Part shown: positions 45,531-54,528 of the stretch, in pieces
Layout: every line of letters begins with the position of its first letter
How positions within the stretch are numbered: position 1 is the stretch's first letter
NCBI GenBank assembly: GCA_902538565.1
Contig: CACBFQ010000001.1
Span: 62,001 to 126,000 of the forward strand
DNA length: 64,000 bases
Direction of reading: 5' to 3'
Source of the DNA: an uncultured Fidelibacterota bacterium
GTDB taxonomy: Bacteria > Fidelibacterota > Marinisomatia > Marinisomatales > Marinisomataceae
Position numbers and translations under genes: made by a program
The notes under the pieces: model-generated
The model's input: the letters and a program-made list of their open reading frames with translations, nothing else
What the model was told of the DNA's origin: nothing
Database searches by the model: none

Positions 45531-45605
45531 GAGGAGCAAGTTAAAGTTTAAAATTACCTCTTAATTCCTTTCTCTTACCCTTGGTTAGGTTTTAATTTGC
45601 TCCTC
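45531..45605 (-). ncRNA. 75-nt stem-loop between alr and tRNA-fMet, possible structured RNA
   Basis: Arms GAGGAGCAAGTTAAA (45531-45545) and TTTAATTTGCTCCTC (45591-45605) pair over 15 positions with one mismatch/wobble. A further ACCT (45556-45559) pairs with AGGT (45587-45590), leaving a 10-nt bulge and a 27-nt pyrimidine-rich terminal region. It begins 3 bp after the alr stop and is followed on the transcribed strand, after 14 nt, by a T8 run. No known RNA family was recognised. It may be an alr 3-prime structure, an unusual terminator or a separate small RNA. Confidence 0.4.
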
Positions 45606-45608
45606 GAA

Positions 45609-46706
45609 TTAATAAATTCTTTTAGGACGAATTCCAAGCGCAGTAACTAAAACATAAGAAGTAGAATCAATTTTTTTTGCAATGTGATTAATATCAATAT
45701 TTCCATGCTCATTTGCTCCAAAAATCAATACTTCATCCCCTAAGTTTAAATCAGCAGATCCTATGTCAATCATTAACTGATCCATACAAATTCTTCCAGT
45801 AATTTTAAAATCTTGATTTTGAAAATTTACAAAACCATCAATATACCAAGGACGTGGGACTCCATCAGCAAAACCAGCTTGTACAACAGCTATTCGAGTA
45901 TCTGATTTGGTTTTATAAACCCCACCATAGCTAATTTGAGTACCAGCTTTAACGTCCCTAATTTCAACAATAGGAGCCGTAAATGTCATAACTGGTTTAA
46001 TTGGAAGCTCTTGAGGTACTTCATCAGATGGAAAAGCTCCATAAAGAAGCATTCCAGTTCTAACCATATTAAATCTGGAATCTTCAACATTCAAAATAGC
46101 TCCACTGTTACTACAATGAACAAAATCAAAGGACATATCTAATTTTTTAGAAATTTCTACAACGTCACAAAATTTACTGAGTTGACTATTAGCATAGGAA
46201 AGGTCTCCTTCATCTGCAGTGGCAAAATGAGAGTACAATCCCTCCAATTCAATAGTATCAAGCTGATTTGCTTCTTGCAAAAATGCTTCAGCTTCTTCAA
46301 ATGGGACTCCTAATCTTGTCATACCTGTATCAATCTTTAAATGAACTTTGACAGTATTTCCAACGTGTGCTTTTAGCGCTTTCAAATCATCAAATGATGA
46401 GATATTGAGAGTAAGGTTATACTTTGAAGCTTCATCAATTCTTGATGGATCAAATTTTGCGTAGATGAAAATATCCGTTTTAATGCCAGCATCTCGCAAT
46501 TCAATGCCTTCATCAATAGTGAACACAGCTAAATATCTCACTCCCTCTTCTTCAAGAGCTTTAGATACTTCTACAGCTCCATGCCCATACGCATTAGCCT
46601 TTACTGTAGCCATGATAGGAATCTCTCCAACTTCACTCTTAACTATTTGATAGTTTTTTTTCAGTTGGTGTAAATCAATATAAACTTTTGGACCTAAATA
46701 ACTCAT
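45609..46706 (-). CDS. alr: alanine racemase
   Basis: PLP enzyme interconverting L- and D-Ala, feeding ddl. The 365-residue protein has the PLP lysine K36 in ATVKANAYGHGAVE, RTGMLLYG, and the catalytic tyrosine region ISYGGVYKT, plus GRICMDQLMIDIG and ALGIRPKRIY at the C-terminus. It overlaps polA by 1 bp and is followed by the 75-nt hairpin. Confidence 0.96.
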   Translation of the reverse strand: MSYLGPKVYIDLHQLKKNYQIVKSEVGEIPIMATVKANAYGHGAVEVSKALEEEGVRYLAVFTIDEGIELRDAGIKTDIFIYAKFDPSRIDEASKYNLTLNISSFDDLKALKAHVGNTVKVHLKIDTGMTRLGVPFEEAEAFLQEANQLDTIELEGLYSHFATADEGDLSYANSQLSKFCDVVEISKKLDMSFDFVHCSNSGAILNVEDSRFNMVRTGMLLYGAFPSDEVPQELPIKPVMTFTAPIVEIRDVKAGTQISYGGVYKTKSDTRIAVVQAGFADGVPRPWYIDGFVNFQNQDFKITGRICMDQLMIDIGSADLNLGDEVLIFGANEHGNIDINHIAKKIDSTSYVLVTALGIRPKRIY

Positions 46707-49420
46707 TAATGCGCCTCATACCATGAAGGACCAATACCAAAATCTATTTCAATTGGAACATCAAGCTTCATTGCATTTCTCATATGTTCAATTACCATTT
46801 TTGAAATATAATCAATTTCATCTTGATGGACTTCTAATAACAACTCATCATGAATTTGCATTATAAGTTTAGATTTTAAATTTTCTTTATTCATTTGACG
46901 ATGAATTTTAATCATGGCCAATTTAATCATTTCTGCAGCAGTCCCTTGAATTGGCATATTAATTGCCATTCGCTCAGCCGCATCTCTTCGAATTTTATTT
47001 TGACTGTCTGAGTCCCAAACAGCTCTTTTTCTTCCTAATAAAGTTTCAACAGATTTGGTTTCTTTAATCTGTAGCTTAGAATTTTCAATATATTGTTCAA
47101 TTCCTTGATATTTCTGAAAGTATGCATCTTTAATTTGCTTTGCTTCTCCAAATGGAATATCAAGCTCTTGACTTAATCTAAATGGACCTGCTCCATACAT
47201 TATCCCAAAGTTTACAATTTTAGCAATCCTTCTCATTTCTGGAAGGACCATATCATCATTATCAACATTGAAAATATTTTTTGCAGTGAAAGTATGTATA
47301 TCTTCGCCATTATTTAATGCAGAAATTAATGATTCATCTCCACTTAGATGCGCCATTACTCTTAATTCTACTTGCGAATAGTCTGCAGAAAAAATTTGGT
47401 ATTCATTTGATTGAGCTTTAATTGCTTTTCTTATTTCTTTACCATCTTCCGTTCTAATTGGAATGTTTTGAAAATTAGGGCTGCTTGTAGACAATCTCCC
47501 AGTAGCGGTCATAGTTTGATTGAAAGATGAGTGAACTCTCTGGGTATCTGAAATAATATAAGACGGCAATGGATCCAAATAAGTATTTTTTAACTTATAC
47601 AACTTTCTGTATGAAAGAATTAACTCTGGCAAAGGATGTTTATCCTTCAACTCACTTAAAACAGCTTCTGCAGTTGACCTTTTCTTAATCATCGGAAGTT
47701 TTAACTTATCAAAAAGTATGACTGCAAGCTGTTGCGATGAATTAAGGTTAAATTCTTCTCCAGCTAGATTAATTATCTCTAATTCCAATGATTCAATTTT
47801 TTTTCCAATCTTATTGGATCTGTTTTCTAAGTATTCTTTATCAATAAAAATACCATTGAATTGCATATCTATGAGCACAGGTAATAAATCTATTTCGATG
47901 GACTTAAAATAATTAAACAACTTTTGTTTTTTTAAGTCTTTCATAAAAATTTCGGTCAGTTCAATAACAACATCTGCATCTTCTGCAGCATAAAAAGAGA
48001 TATCATCTAAAGAAACTTGATCCATAGTAATTTGATTTTTTCCAACTCCAATTAAGTCTTTAATCGGTACCATTTTGTAGTTCAAATGAGCTAACGATAG
48101 GTTATCAAGCTTATATGACCTAGCGTTTGGATTTAATAAATGTGCAGCAATCATAGTATCAAATTCAATACCCTTAAGATCAATTCCAAAACGCTTCATA
48201 ATAAGAGCGTCGTACTTAATATTTTGTCCTGTTTTTGGAATGTTTTCATCTTCTAAAAATGGTTTTAATATTCTAATTACTTCATCTAAATCGTTGTTCC
48301 CAAATAAATTTTCTTTTTTATCCTTAAATAAAATTGGAACATAAAATCCAGTGTCTTTCTTTGTTGAAAAGCTAAAGCCAACAATTTCAGCTGCCATAGG
48401 ATTTACGGAGGTAGTTTCTAAATCAACTGATAACCATTTGCCCTGCTCTAACGATTCGACAAAACCGATTAAATCTTCTAAATTTAGAATGTTTTTATAA
48501 TCTTTCTTTCTATCTACAGATTTTTGTTCAATAGTTTCAGTAGATCCAATCTTTTTAAGTAAGCCAGAAAACTCCAACTCTTTGAAAATTTCCTCAAGTT
48601 TTAAAGTATTCATTTCCTTGATTTCAAAATCTTCAACAGAATAATCAATGTTTACATCAGTAAGAATGGTTACAAGCTGTTTACTTAATAATGCATTATC
48701 TTTATCTGATAGTAATTTATCTTTCATTTTTTCATTTTTAATAGAATTTATGTTCTCATAAATATTTTCAATATTTCCGTACTCTTGAATAAGCTTCATA
48801 GCTGTTTTTGGACCAACTCCTTGGACACCTGGAACATTATCAGAGCTATCTCCCATAAGACCAAGCAAATCAATGATATTTTCGGGACCTACTCCCCATT
48901 TTTCTACAACTTTTTTAATATCAAATATTTCTTTTTCTCTCTTTCTAGCTTGAGGAGCATATAGAAATGTTGAATCATTAATTAATTGCATAAAATCTTT
49001 ATCACCGCTTACAATATTACACTGTAAATCACTATCACCACATTGCTTAGCAACAGTTCCAATAATATCATCGGCTTCAACGCCATCTACTCTTAAAACA
49101 GGGATATTCATACCTTTAAGTAATTTCCATAAGTATGGTAATTGAGTCTGTATTTCATCTGGCATTTCAGATCGATTAGCTTTGTATTCTTCAAAAATTT
49201 CATGTCTAAAATTTTTCCCTTTTGAATCAAATGCAGCTACTAAATAGTCTGGTTTTTCCTCTTCAATTAATTGAAAAACTTGATTTGCGAAACCAAAGAT
49301 AGCACTTGTAGGAGTTCCAGCAGAATTGGTAAGTGGATTTCTAATTAATGCGTAATGCGCTCGATATAAGGTGGCATAACCATCAATAATAAATAATCTT
49401 TTTTGTTTTGTTGAGCTCAT
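46706..49420 (-). CDS. polA: DNA polymerase I
   Basis: 904-residue repair and Okazaki-processing polymerase. Domains in order: 5-prime nuclease (FIIDGYATLYRAHYAL; GVEADDIIGT; GLMGDSSDNVPG); 3-prime exonuclease with the catalytic set intact (DLETT, a G-Q-N-I-K-Y-D segment and YAAEDADV), so proofreading is likely; then the polymerase (motif A FSADYSQVELRVMAHL, motif B RRIAKIVNFGIMYGAG, motif C MQIHDELLLEV). Start ATG 49420 is preceded directly by an 11-bp hairpin and lacks an obvious Shine-Dalgarno. It is upstream of alr. Confidence 0.97.
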   Translation of the reverse strand: MSSTKQKRLFIIDGYATLYRAHYALIRNPLTNSAGTPTSAIFGFANQVFQLIEEEKPDYLVAAFDSKGKNFRHEIFEEYKANRSEMPDEIQTQLPYLWKLLKGMNIPVLRVDGVEADDIIGTVAKQCGDSDLQCNIVSGDKDFMQLINDSTFLYAPQARKREKEIFDIKKVVEKWGVGPENIIDLLGLMGDSSDNVPGVQGVGPKTAMKLIQEYGNIENIYENINSIKNEKMKDKLLSDKDNALLSKQLVTILTDVNIDYSVEDFEIKEMNTLKLEEIFKELEFSGLLKKIGSTETIEQKSVDRKKDYKNILNLEDLIGFVESLEQGKWLSVDLETTSVNPMAAEIVGFSFSTKKDTGFYVPILFKDKKENLFGNNDLDEVIRILKPFLEDENIPKTGQNIKYDALIMKRFGIDLKGIEFDTMIAAHLLNPNARSYKLDNLSLAHLNYKMVPIKDLIGVGKNQITMDQVSLDDISFYAAEDADVVIELTEIFMKDLKKQKLFNYFKSIEIDLLPVLIDMQFNGIFIDKEYLENRSNKIGKKIESLELEIINLAGEEFNLNSSQQLAVILFDKLKLPMIKKRSTAEAVLSELKDKHPLPELILSYRKLYKLKNTYLDPLPSYIISDTQRVHSSFNQTMTATGRLSTSSPNFQNIPIRTEDGKEIRKAIKAQSNEYQIFSADYSQVELRVMAHLSGDESLISALNNGEDIHTFTAKNIFNVDNDDMVLPEMRRIAKIVNFGIMYGAGPFRLSQELDIPFGEAKQIKDAYFQKYQGIEQYIENSKLQIKETKSVETLLGRKRAVWDSDSQNKIRRDAAERMAINMPIQGTAAEMIKLAMIKIHRQMNKENLKSKLIMQIHDELLLEVHQDEIDYISKMVIEHMRNAMKLDVPIEIDFGIGPSWYEAH

Positions 49421-49450
49421 AATTTAGCGGGCAATAGTACCCGCTAAATT
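49421..49450 (-). other. perfect 11-bp hairpin abutting the polA start
   Basis: Arms AATTTAGCGGG (49421-49431) and CCCGCTAAATT (49440-49450) surround an 8-base loop. It lies between the TonB receptor stop (14 bp away) and the polA ATG, and its inner end touches the ATG. No T-tract follows on the transcribed strand, so it is not a textbook terminator; it would cover the polA ribosome-binding region. Confidence 0.6.
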
Positions 49451-49464
49451 ATAAAAATAAGACA

Positions 49465-51678
49465 TTAGAAACTATATGTTAATGACATTCCAATTTCTCT
49501 TGGAGGGCCAAAAGATGTATATAGTTTTTCAGAGTATTGTGGTGGCTCTAATCCAAAAATAAAACCTCGATCAGTATATGACTCATCTAGAATATTTTTA
49601 GCATAAAATCCTAATTTTACCTTATCAAATGTTTGAGAATAGTATGCATTCAATAAATGATATGGTTCTGACTCGTACTCATCATGCATTGAATCAAAAA
49701 CAAAAGCATCCTTACCAGCAATTTCTACCATTAATGAACCATCTTCTGTGAAATTGTAGTTAAAAGTTAAGCTATAATTCCAATTTGGAGCATGAGCTTT
49801 TTTTCCATGCTCAGCATGTCCTTCATTTTCATCGTGGTCATCATGATCTTCATCGTGATCTTCATCATGATCTTCATCGTGATCTTCATCATGATCATCT
49901 TCACCGTGCTCATCGCCATGCTCAGCATGGTCCCCGAATTCAATTTCACCACTCAACAAGCCAAGTGATAATCCCATTGAGAATCTATCATTAAGTTTGA
50001 ATTCACCGCTTGTTTCAGATCCATACTCATATCCTGAATCAGCATTTTGTTTAAAAAATGCAAAAGCATTTGGATTTAATGGATCTAACTGCTCTGAAGT
50101 CTCAAAAATGTGACCATCATGTTCTAAATAAAACAATGAAGTTGATAACTTAATGTTATCTGTATACCATCTAATACCTGTCGTCACATCAATGTAGATT
50201 TCATCATCATAAGTTTTATCTTCCATATCTAAGTAAGGATTCTGATTTACACCAGCTGGATGATAACCTTCAGCAGCGTATATATACCAATGAAGATTAC
50301 TTGTTGGATGCATCTCATAGGCAATTTTATATGATGTGTTCCAATCTCCATCAAGTTCAAAGGAAGCGCTTGGATTATCAAAATCGAAATAATCAATATC
50401 TCTTGCCTCATGCCTAAATCCAACTGATAAAGTTGAACTATTTTCAAAATTGTATGCTAGTTCTCCATACAATGATTTTGATACGATATCATAACCAGTA
50501 GATAGTCCAGTTGCAGATCCTCCGAAAACATATCCGGCTGCATCTGTTGTTTCCTCATAGTTTGAGTTATAAATACCAAAAACATAATCAACTTTATTAT
50601 TATTTTCGACATTAGATCTGAATCGTAAATCCACTGTTCTTGTGTCAATCTCTCTATCAAATGAATCAAAAAAGTCGTATTGATAACCCTCTACGTCTGG
50701 ATTAAAGTTATAAGGCTCATCAAACCAAAAACTATAATTTCCCCAGTCTGAATCATAGCTGTGTAATGTTTCATTGCTGGACATCCCAACATTTAAGTCA
50801 ACAATTTGCTCACCTAAATCATATTTGTAATCAGCAATAAAGATTTGTGACTTTTGACTATCTTTTCCTGGATTATCGGAATAAGTAATGTTATCAGTAT
50901 TATTATCTGGTGCCCAATTATCATATCCATTATCAAAGTCAGAACTGATTATGGTATATTTTTGAGAAATTAAATCACCTTTTTTGAGTATTTTTACTCT
51001 CAAAGATGTTTCATTTCTATCAGCAGATGCATAATTACCTAATGCAACATTTTCTTTAAAACCATCTGAAACATTTGAATGTCCAACTAGTCTTACTTTC
51101 CATCCATTTTCGAATGGTAAATTATAGACTAGACCATTGGTGTAGGTATTATATGAACCAAACTGAGTCATAACATAGCCACCTTTTTCGTCCGTGGGAT
51201 CGTTAGTTTTAAAATTAATTAAACCTGATGAAGCTGAGGCTCCAAACAAGCTTGTTTGAACACCCATTAAAACTTCAACTTGTTGCATATCAAATAATGG
51301 TGTAATCATTCCTAGTTCAGAAATATCCATTCCATCTAGAACCAAACCAACATATGGACTTGGTGGTCCTTGGTCCGCATATCTACTTACTGAACCTTCC
51401 CCTCTAATTTGAAAAAATCTTGGCCTTGAAGTACCACCAGCATAATTTAAATTAGGAACTCTGTAAAGAAGATCACTAAAGTGTTGTCCTTGCATGAATT
51501 CTAATTCATCATTAAAGATAATAGCAGAAGCTGCTAAATCACCCTCATTGACTTGTCTTAAAGATGAATATACTTCAACACCTTCAAGTTCAATTGGGTT
51601 CAATGAGTCTGATTCGGTTACAACGTTTTGTGCAAATAATGAACTTATTAATATTATTAAACTAAAATTGTTTTTCAT
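49465..51678 (-). CDS. TonB-dependent receptor with His/Asp-rich segment, candidate metal receptor
   Basis: 737-residue outer-membrane receptor: signal peptide to about residue 16, plug domain (SLRQVNEGDLAASAIIF, LLYRVPNLNYAGG, RPRFFQIRGEG), then a barrel of alternating strands ending in an aromatic SLTYSF. A His/Asp/Glu-rich segment at about residues 584-630 contains four DEDH units (597-612). His/Asp-rich loops occur in zinc receptors such as ZnuD, so zinc or another divalent metal is a reasonable but unproven ligand. AGGAGA (51683-51688) is the ribosome-binding site. The His-rich small protein upstream probably belongs to the same unit. Confidence 0.85.
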   Translation of the reverse strand: MKNNFSLIILISSLFAQNVVTESDSLNPIELEGVEVYSSLRQVNEGDLAASAIIFNDELEFMQGQHFSDLLYRVPNLNYAGGTSRPRFFQIRGEGSVSRYADQGPPSPYVGLVLDGMDISELGMITPLFDMQQVEVLMGVQTSLFGASASSGLINFKTNDPTDEKGGYVMTQFGSYNTYTNGLVYNLPFENGWKVRLVGHSNVSDGFKENVALGNYASADRNETSLRVKILKKGDLISQKYTIISSDFDNGYDNWAPDNNTDNITYSDNPGKDSQKSQIFIADYKYDLGEQIVDLNVGMSSNETLHSYDSDWGNYSFWFDEPYNFNPDVEGYQYDFFDSFDREIDTRTVDLRFRSNVENNNKVDYVFGIYNSNYEETTDAAGYVFGGSATGLSTGYDIVSKSLYGELAYNFENSSTLSVGFRHEARDIDYFDFDNPSASFELDGDWNTSYKIAYEMHPTSNLHWYIYAAEGYHPAGVNQNPYLDMEDKTYDDEIYIDVTTGIRWYTDNIKLSTSLFYLEHDGHIFETSEQLDPLNPNAFAFFKQNADSGYEYGSETSGEFKLNDRFSMGLSLGLLSGEIEFGDHAEHGDEHGEDDHDEDHDEDHDEDHDEDHDDHDENEGHAEHGKKAHAPNWNYSLTFNYNFTEDGSLMVEIAGKDAFVFDSMHDEYESEPYHLLNAYYSQTFDKVKLGFYAKNILDESYTDRGFIFGLEPPQYSEKLYTSFGPPREIGMSLTYSF
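49843..49890 (-). repeat. four 12-bp tandem units encoding DEDH in the TonB receptor
   Basis: Four adjacent 12-bp units (GATGAAGATCAY on the coding strand) alternate by one silent base, so the true period may be 24 bp twice. They encode DEDH four times within a larger His/Asp segment. The alternation suggests duplication of a 24-bp block; it is a likely site of copy-number variation. Confidence 0.85.
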
Positions 51679-51707
51679 TTTTTCTCCTAAAATGATTTGT
51701 TAAAACT

Positions 51708-51728
51708 CCGATATTAAATTGATATCGG
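51708..51728 (-). promoter_or_regulatory. palindrome in the TonB receptor leader
   Basis: CCGATAT (51708-51714) and ATATCGG (51722-51728) are perfect 7-bp arms with a 7-base loop, lying 30 bp before the receptor ATG and 16 bp after the His-rich protein stop. It could be an operator for a metal-sensing repressor or an mRNA processing hairpin. No recognised Zur or Fur box match was seen. Confidence 0.35.
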
Positions 51729-51743
51729 CTTGTGGTAATAAGA

Positions 51744-52019
51744 TTATTGTGGTGGGGATTTGTTTAAGAAACAAAATATATTAAACATCATGTAATTAGA
51801 TACATATTGTTTATAAATAATATTTTTAAAGTTTATTTTTGCAGAAGTAGTCGATATTTCTACAAAATTATTTTCACTATTAAACTGGCAAAAATCACAG
51901 CCTTCCTCTACCGTATTATAATTTGAAGCATGATCTGCATGATCATCTTCATGAATATGTACATGTAAACTAAGGTAGGTAAAAGAAAGTAATGTTATTG
52001 CAATTATAGTTTTTTTCAT
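51744..52019 (-). CDS. small exported His-rich protein with CxxC, candidate metal-binding
   Basis: 91 residues: a hydrophobic N-terminal signal (MKKTIIAITLLSFTYLSL), then HVHIHEDDHADHA with histidines 19, 21, 23, 27 and 30, and a GCDFCQF pair of cysteines (41, 44). The C-terminal half is hydrophobic and may be a second membrane segment (MMFNIFCFL). No family is recognised. The high His content and position directly upstream of the His/Asp-rich TonB receptor suggest a metal-binding or sensing partner. It is divergent from the OPT transporter, 31 bp apart. Confidence 0.6.
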   Translation of the reverse strand: MKKTIIAITLLSFTYLSLHVHIHEDDHADHASNYNTVEEGCDFCQFNSENNFVEISTTSAKINFKNIIYKQYVSNYMMFNIFCFLNKSPPQ

Positions 52020-52050
52020 TTTTACTTTAAAAATTTATTAAGTTAAGATT

Positions 52051-53892
52051 ATGAAAAATGAAATAACTCTCAAAGCCTTTTTTTTGAGTATTTTCTTATC
52101 TATAATCTTATCATCTGCAATGGTATATTTAGGTCTTTATGCAGGAATGACTATTTCAGCATCAATTCCTGCAGCTATTATGTCAATGGGGATTCTTAGA
52201 CTTTTTAAAAATTCAAACATCTTAGAAAACAATATTGTACAAACGGCAGCATCTGCTGGTGAATCATTAGCTGCTGGAGTTATTTTTACATTACCAGCTC
52301 TTTTGCTTATAGGTTATTGGGATACCATTAGCTATTGGGAAGTAACAAAAATTGCTATGGTTGGTGGAATTTTAGGTGCATTATTTACTGTACCATTGAG
52401 AAGAGCGTTAATTTTAAAAGCACAACTTCGCTTTCCTGAAGGTGTTGCAACAGCAGCTGTGCTAAAAACTGGTCATGAAACTAATGCAGAAAAATCTCAA
52501 CAAAGTTTGAAGATTATTGGTATATCCGCTCTTGTTGGAGGATTTGTCAAGCTTGGAGAGTTGGCTTTTAGTATTTGGTCGAGTGCATTGGGTGGCGCTA
52601 TAGCTATTAAAGGAGCAATATTTGGAATGGGAGCAAGCCTGTCACCTTCATTGTTTAGCGTTGGTTATATTGTTGGAAGAAATATTGGTATTCTTGCCTT
52701 TACAGGAGGATTAATATCATGGGCTGTTGCCATACCTATCTATTCTTATCTATATGGATTTGAAGGAGACAATTATTTTGAGAGTGCCAATGTAATCTGG
52801 AATGCTAAGATACGTTATCTTGGTGTTGGTGCAATGGTTGTTGGTGGTATTTGGTCTGTTATTCAGCTTGCTAGACCGCTAATTGAAAGCATTCAACTTA
52901 GCTTAAAAACACTTAAAGAGAGTTCAGATAATATTTCATTGGAAGAAAGAGATCTACCAATTAACTATGTTTTCGTAGCTATCATAGCAATGCTAGTTCC
53001 AATCTCTCTTACTTACTTTGGAATTATAGGTTCATGGACATCTGCAATTATATTGTCATTTGTTATGCTTATTTTTGGCTTTTTATTCTCAGCTGTTGCA
53101 GCCTATATGGCTGGAGTAGTTGGATCATCTAATAATCCTATCTCAGGAGTAACAATTGCAACTATTTTATTTAGCTCACTTTTAATCATAAGCTTCTTTG
53201 ATATTGATTCTTCAAAAGGAGCTGCAGCTGCAATACTAATTGGTGCTGTAGTGTGTTGTGCTGCTGCTATTGGAGGTGACAATCTTCAAGATTTAAAGAC
53301 AGGAAATATCGTTGGAGCAACACCTTGGAAACAACAATTAATGCAATTGGTAGGTGTTGTTAGTGCCGCCTTAACTCTTGGAATAGTTTTAACCCTTCTA
53401 CATGAAGCATATGGTATTGGTAGTTCAGTCTTACCAGCCCCTCAAGCTGTTTTGATGACTAATGTAGCAAATGGAGTTTTTGCAGGTAATTTGGAATGGG
53501 GAATGATTTATGCTGGAGCATTTTTAGGAATAATTATTATTCTGATTGACCAATATCAAGCTTACAGAAAAGCAGATTTCAGAGTACCAATTTTAGCAGT
53601 AGCAATAGGAATCTATCTTCCTATTGAACTAACTCTTCCTATATTTATTGGGGGAATGTTAAACCATATTGCAAGTAAAACTGCTTCTGAAGAAGGTAAA
53701 AATAATGGATTGTTAATAGCTTCAGGATTAATTACTGGTGAAGCATTAATGGCTATTTTTATTGCAGTTCCACTGTTCTTTGATAAAAACTATTGGCCAA
53801 ATCTATCTTTATCATCTCCTTTTAATGACTTTGTTGGAATTGCCATTATAGCAATAATTCTTCATAGATTATTTTTAGTATCTAAAAAATAG
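52051..53892 (+). CDS. OPT family oligopeptide or metal-chelate transporter
   Basis: 613-residue inner-membrane protein with about 14-16 helices. NIVQTAASAGESLAAGVIFTLPALLL near the start, RFPEGVATAAVLKTGHE, SSNNPISGVTIAT and DLKTGNIVGATPWKQQ are typical of prokaryotic OPT members. OPT proteins carry peptides or metal complexes into cells; the latter, known for the related YSL branch, would fit the neighbouring His-rich genes, but that is inference. The gene is plus-strand, divergent from the His-rich gene, and its stop abuts the stop of the convergent SPOR gene. Confidence 0.88.
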   Translation: MKNEITLKAFFLSIFLSIILSSAMVYLGLYAGMTISASIPAAIMSMGILRLFKNSNILENNIVQTAASAGESLAAGVIFTLPALLLIGYWDTISYWEVTKIAMVGGILGALFTVPLRRALILKAQLRFPEGVATAAVLKTGHETNAEKSQQSLKIIGISALVGGFVKLGELAFSIWSSALGGAIAIKGAIFGMGASLSPSLFSVGYIVGRNIGILAFTGGLISWAVAIPIYSYLYGFEGDNYFESANVIWNAKIRYLGVGAMVVGGIWSVIQLARPLIESIQLSLKTLKESSDNISLEERDLPINYVFVAIIAMLVPISLTYFGIIGSWTSAIILSFVMLIFGFLFSAVAAYMAGVVGSSNNPISGVTIATILFSSLLIISFFDIDSSKGAAAAILIGAVVCCAAAIGGDNLQDLKTGNIVGATPWKQQLMQLVGVVSAALTLGIVLTLLHEAYGIGSSVLPAPQAVLMTNVANGVFAGNLEWGMIYAGAFLGIIIILIDQYQAYRKADFRVPILAVAIGIYLPIELTLPIFIGGMLNHIASKTASEEGKNNGLLIASGLITGEALMAIFIAVPLFFDKNYWPNLSLSSPFNDFVGIAIIAIILHRLFLVSKK

Positions 53893-54528
53893 CTAGAAAC
53901 CACTGATAGTAAATTTAGTCTTATTCTTCAGTTTCTTGCTGTGATTCAGAGCTTTATCATAAGAACTGAAATGATTGCTTCTCACATAATAAATCATTTT
54001 ACCATTTTTAAAAACTTGATCAATTTGGATATTATTAATTTTTTCTTCTGAAAGTACATCTTTCAATATTGTTGCATTTTCAATTGAAGAAAATGCTCCG
54101 AATTGAATGAACCACACTCTATTGGTTGATTTTTTTGATGTATTTTTTTTGACTTTATTAGTTGATAATAATTTTTGATAAACTTTTAATGAATCAGATT
54201 CCCCTGCTGCATCCAAAGACTTATATAATAGATCTTTGGACGACTGACTCAAAAGATGAGTTGGTGCATTTAGATTAAATTCTTTCAATATATTTGAGGA
54301 TGTGATATAGGAACCAGTTGCATAAAACATTTCAGCTTTCTTAAGCTTTGAAAGCCATACATAATCCGAGTCTTCATTTGTATTGATGATGCGTTGATAA
54401 ATTTGTAGTGCCTCATTTGCATTAGTTAGTTTGGTGGCTCTTTCATACTCCAGAGCCAAATCTTTGCCTTGAGCAAATACACCGCTTGATATTGCGATAA
54501 ATAAAAAAAGGTTATTTAATAATTTCAT
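53893..54528 (-). CDS. exported SPOR-domain protein with N-terminal helical repeats
   Basis: 211 residues: signal peptide (MKLLNNLFLFIAISSGVFAQ), a TPR-like helical region (about 22-115, EALQIYQRIINTNEDSDY; KAEMFYATGSYITSSNIL), a basic linker, and a C-terminal SPOR domain (VWFIQFGAFSSIENATIL; IQIDQVFKNGKMIYYVRSNHFSSY). SPOR domains bind septal peptidoglycan. Its start overlaps the LapB-like gene by 17 bp. It faces the OPT transporter tail to tail with no spacer. Confidence 0.8.
   Translation of the reverse strand: MKLLNNLFLFIAISSGVFAQGKDLALEYERATKLTNANEALQIYQRIINTNEDSDYVWLSKLKKAEMFYATGSYITSSNILKEFNLNAPTHLLSQSSKDLLYKSLDAAGESDSLKVYQKLLSTNKVKKNTSKKSTNRVWFIQFGAFSSIENATILKDVLSEEKINNIQIDQVFKNGKMIYYVRSNHFSSYDKALNHSKKLKNKTKFTISGF

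Noticed and set aside
49843-49890. Short regular repeats considered as a CRISPR array
   Set aside because: Units are 12 bp, contiguous and coding, with no spacers; same for the rpsP and SDNI repeats.
49767-49994. Met/Lys-rich and His-rich frames over the TonB His/Asp segment
   Set aside because: Shadow frames of the DEDH tandem repeats.
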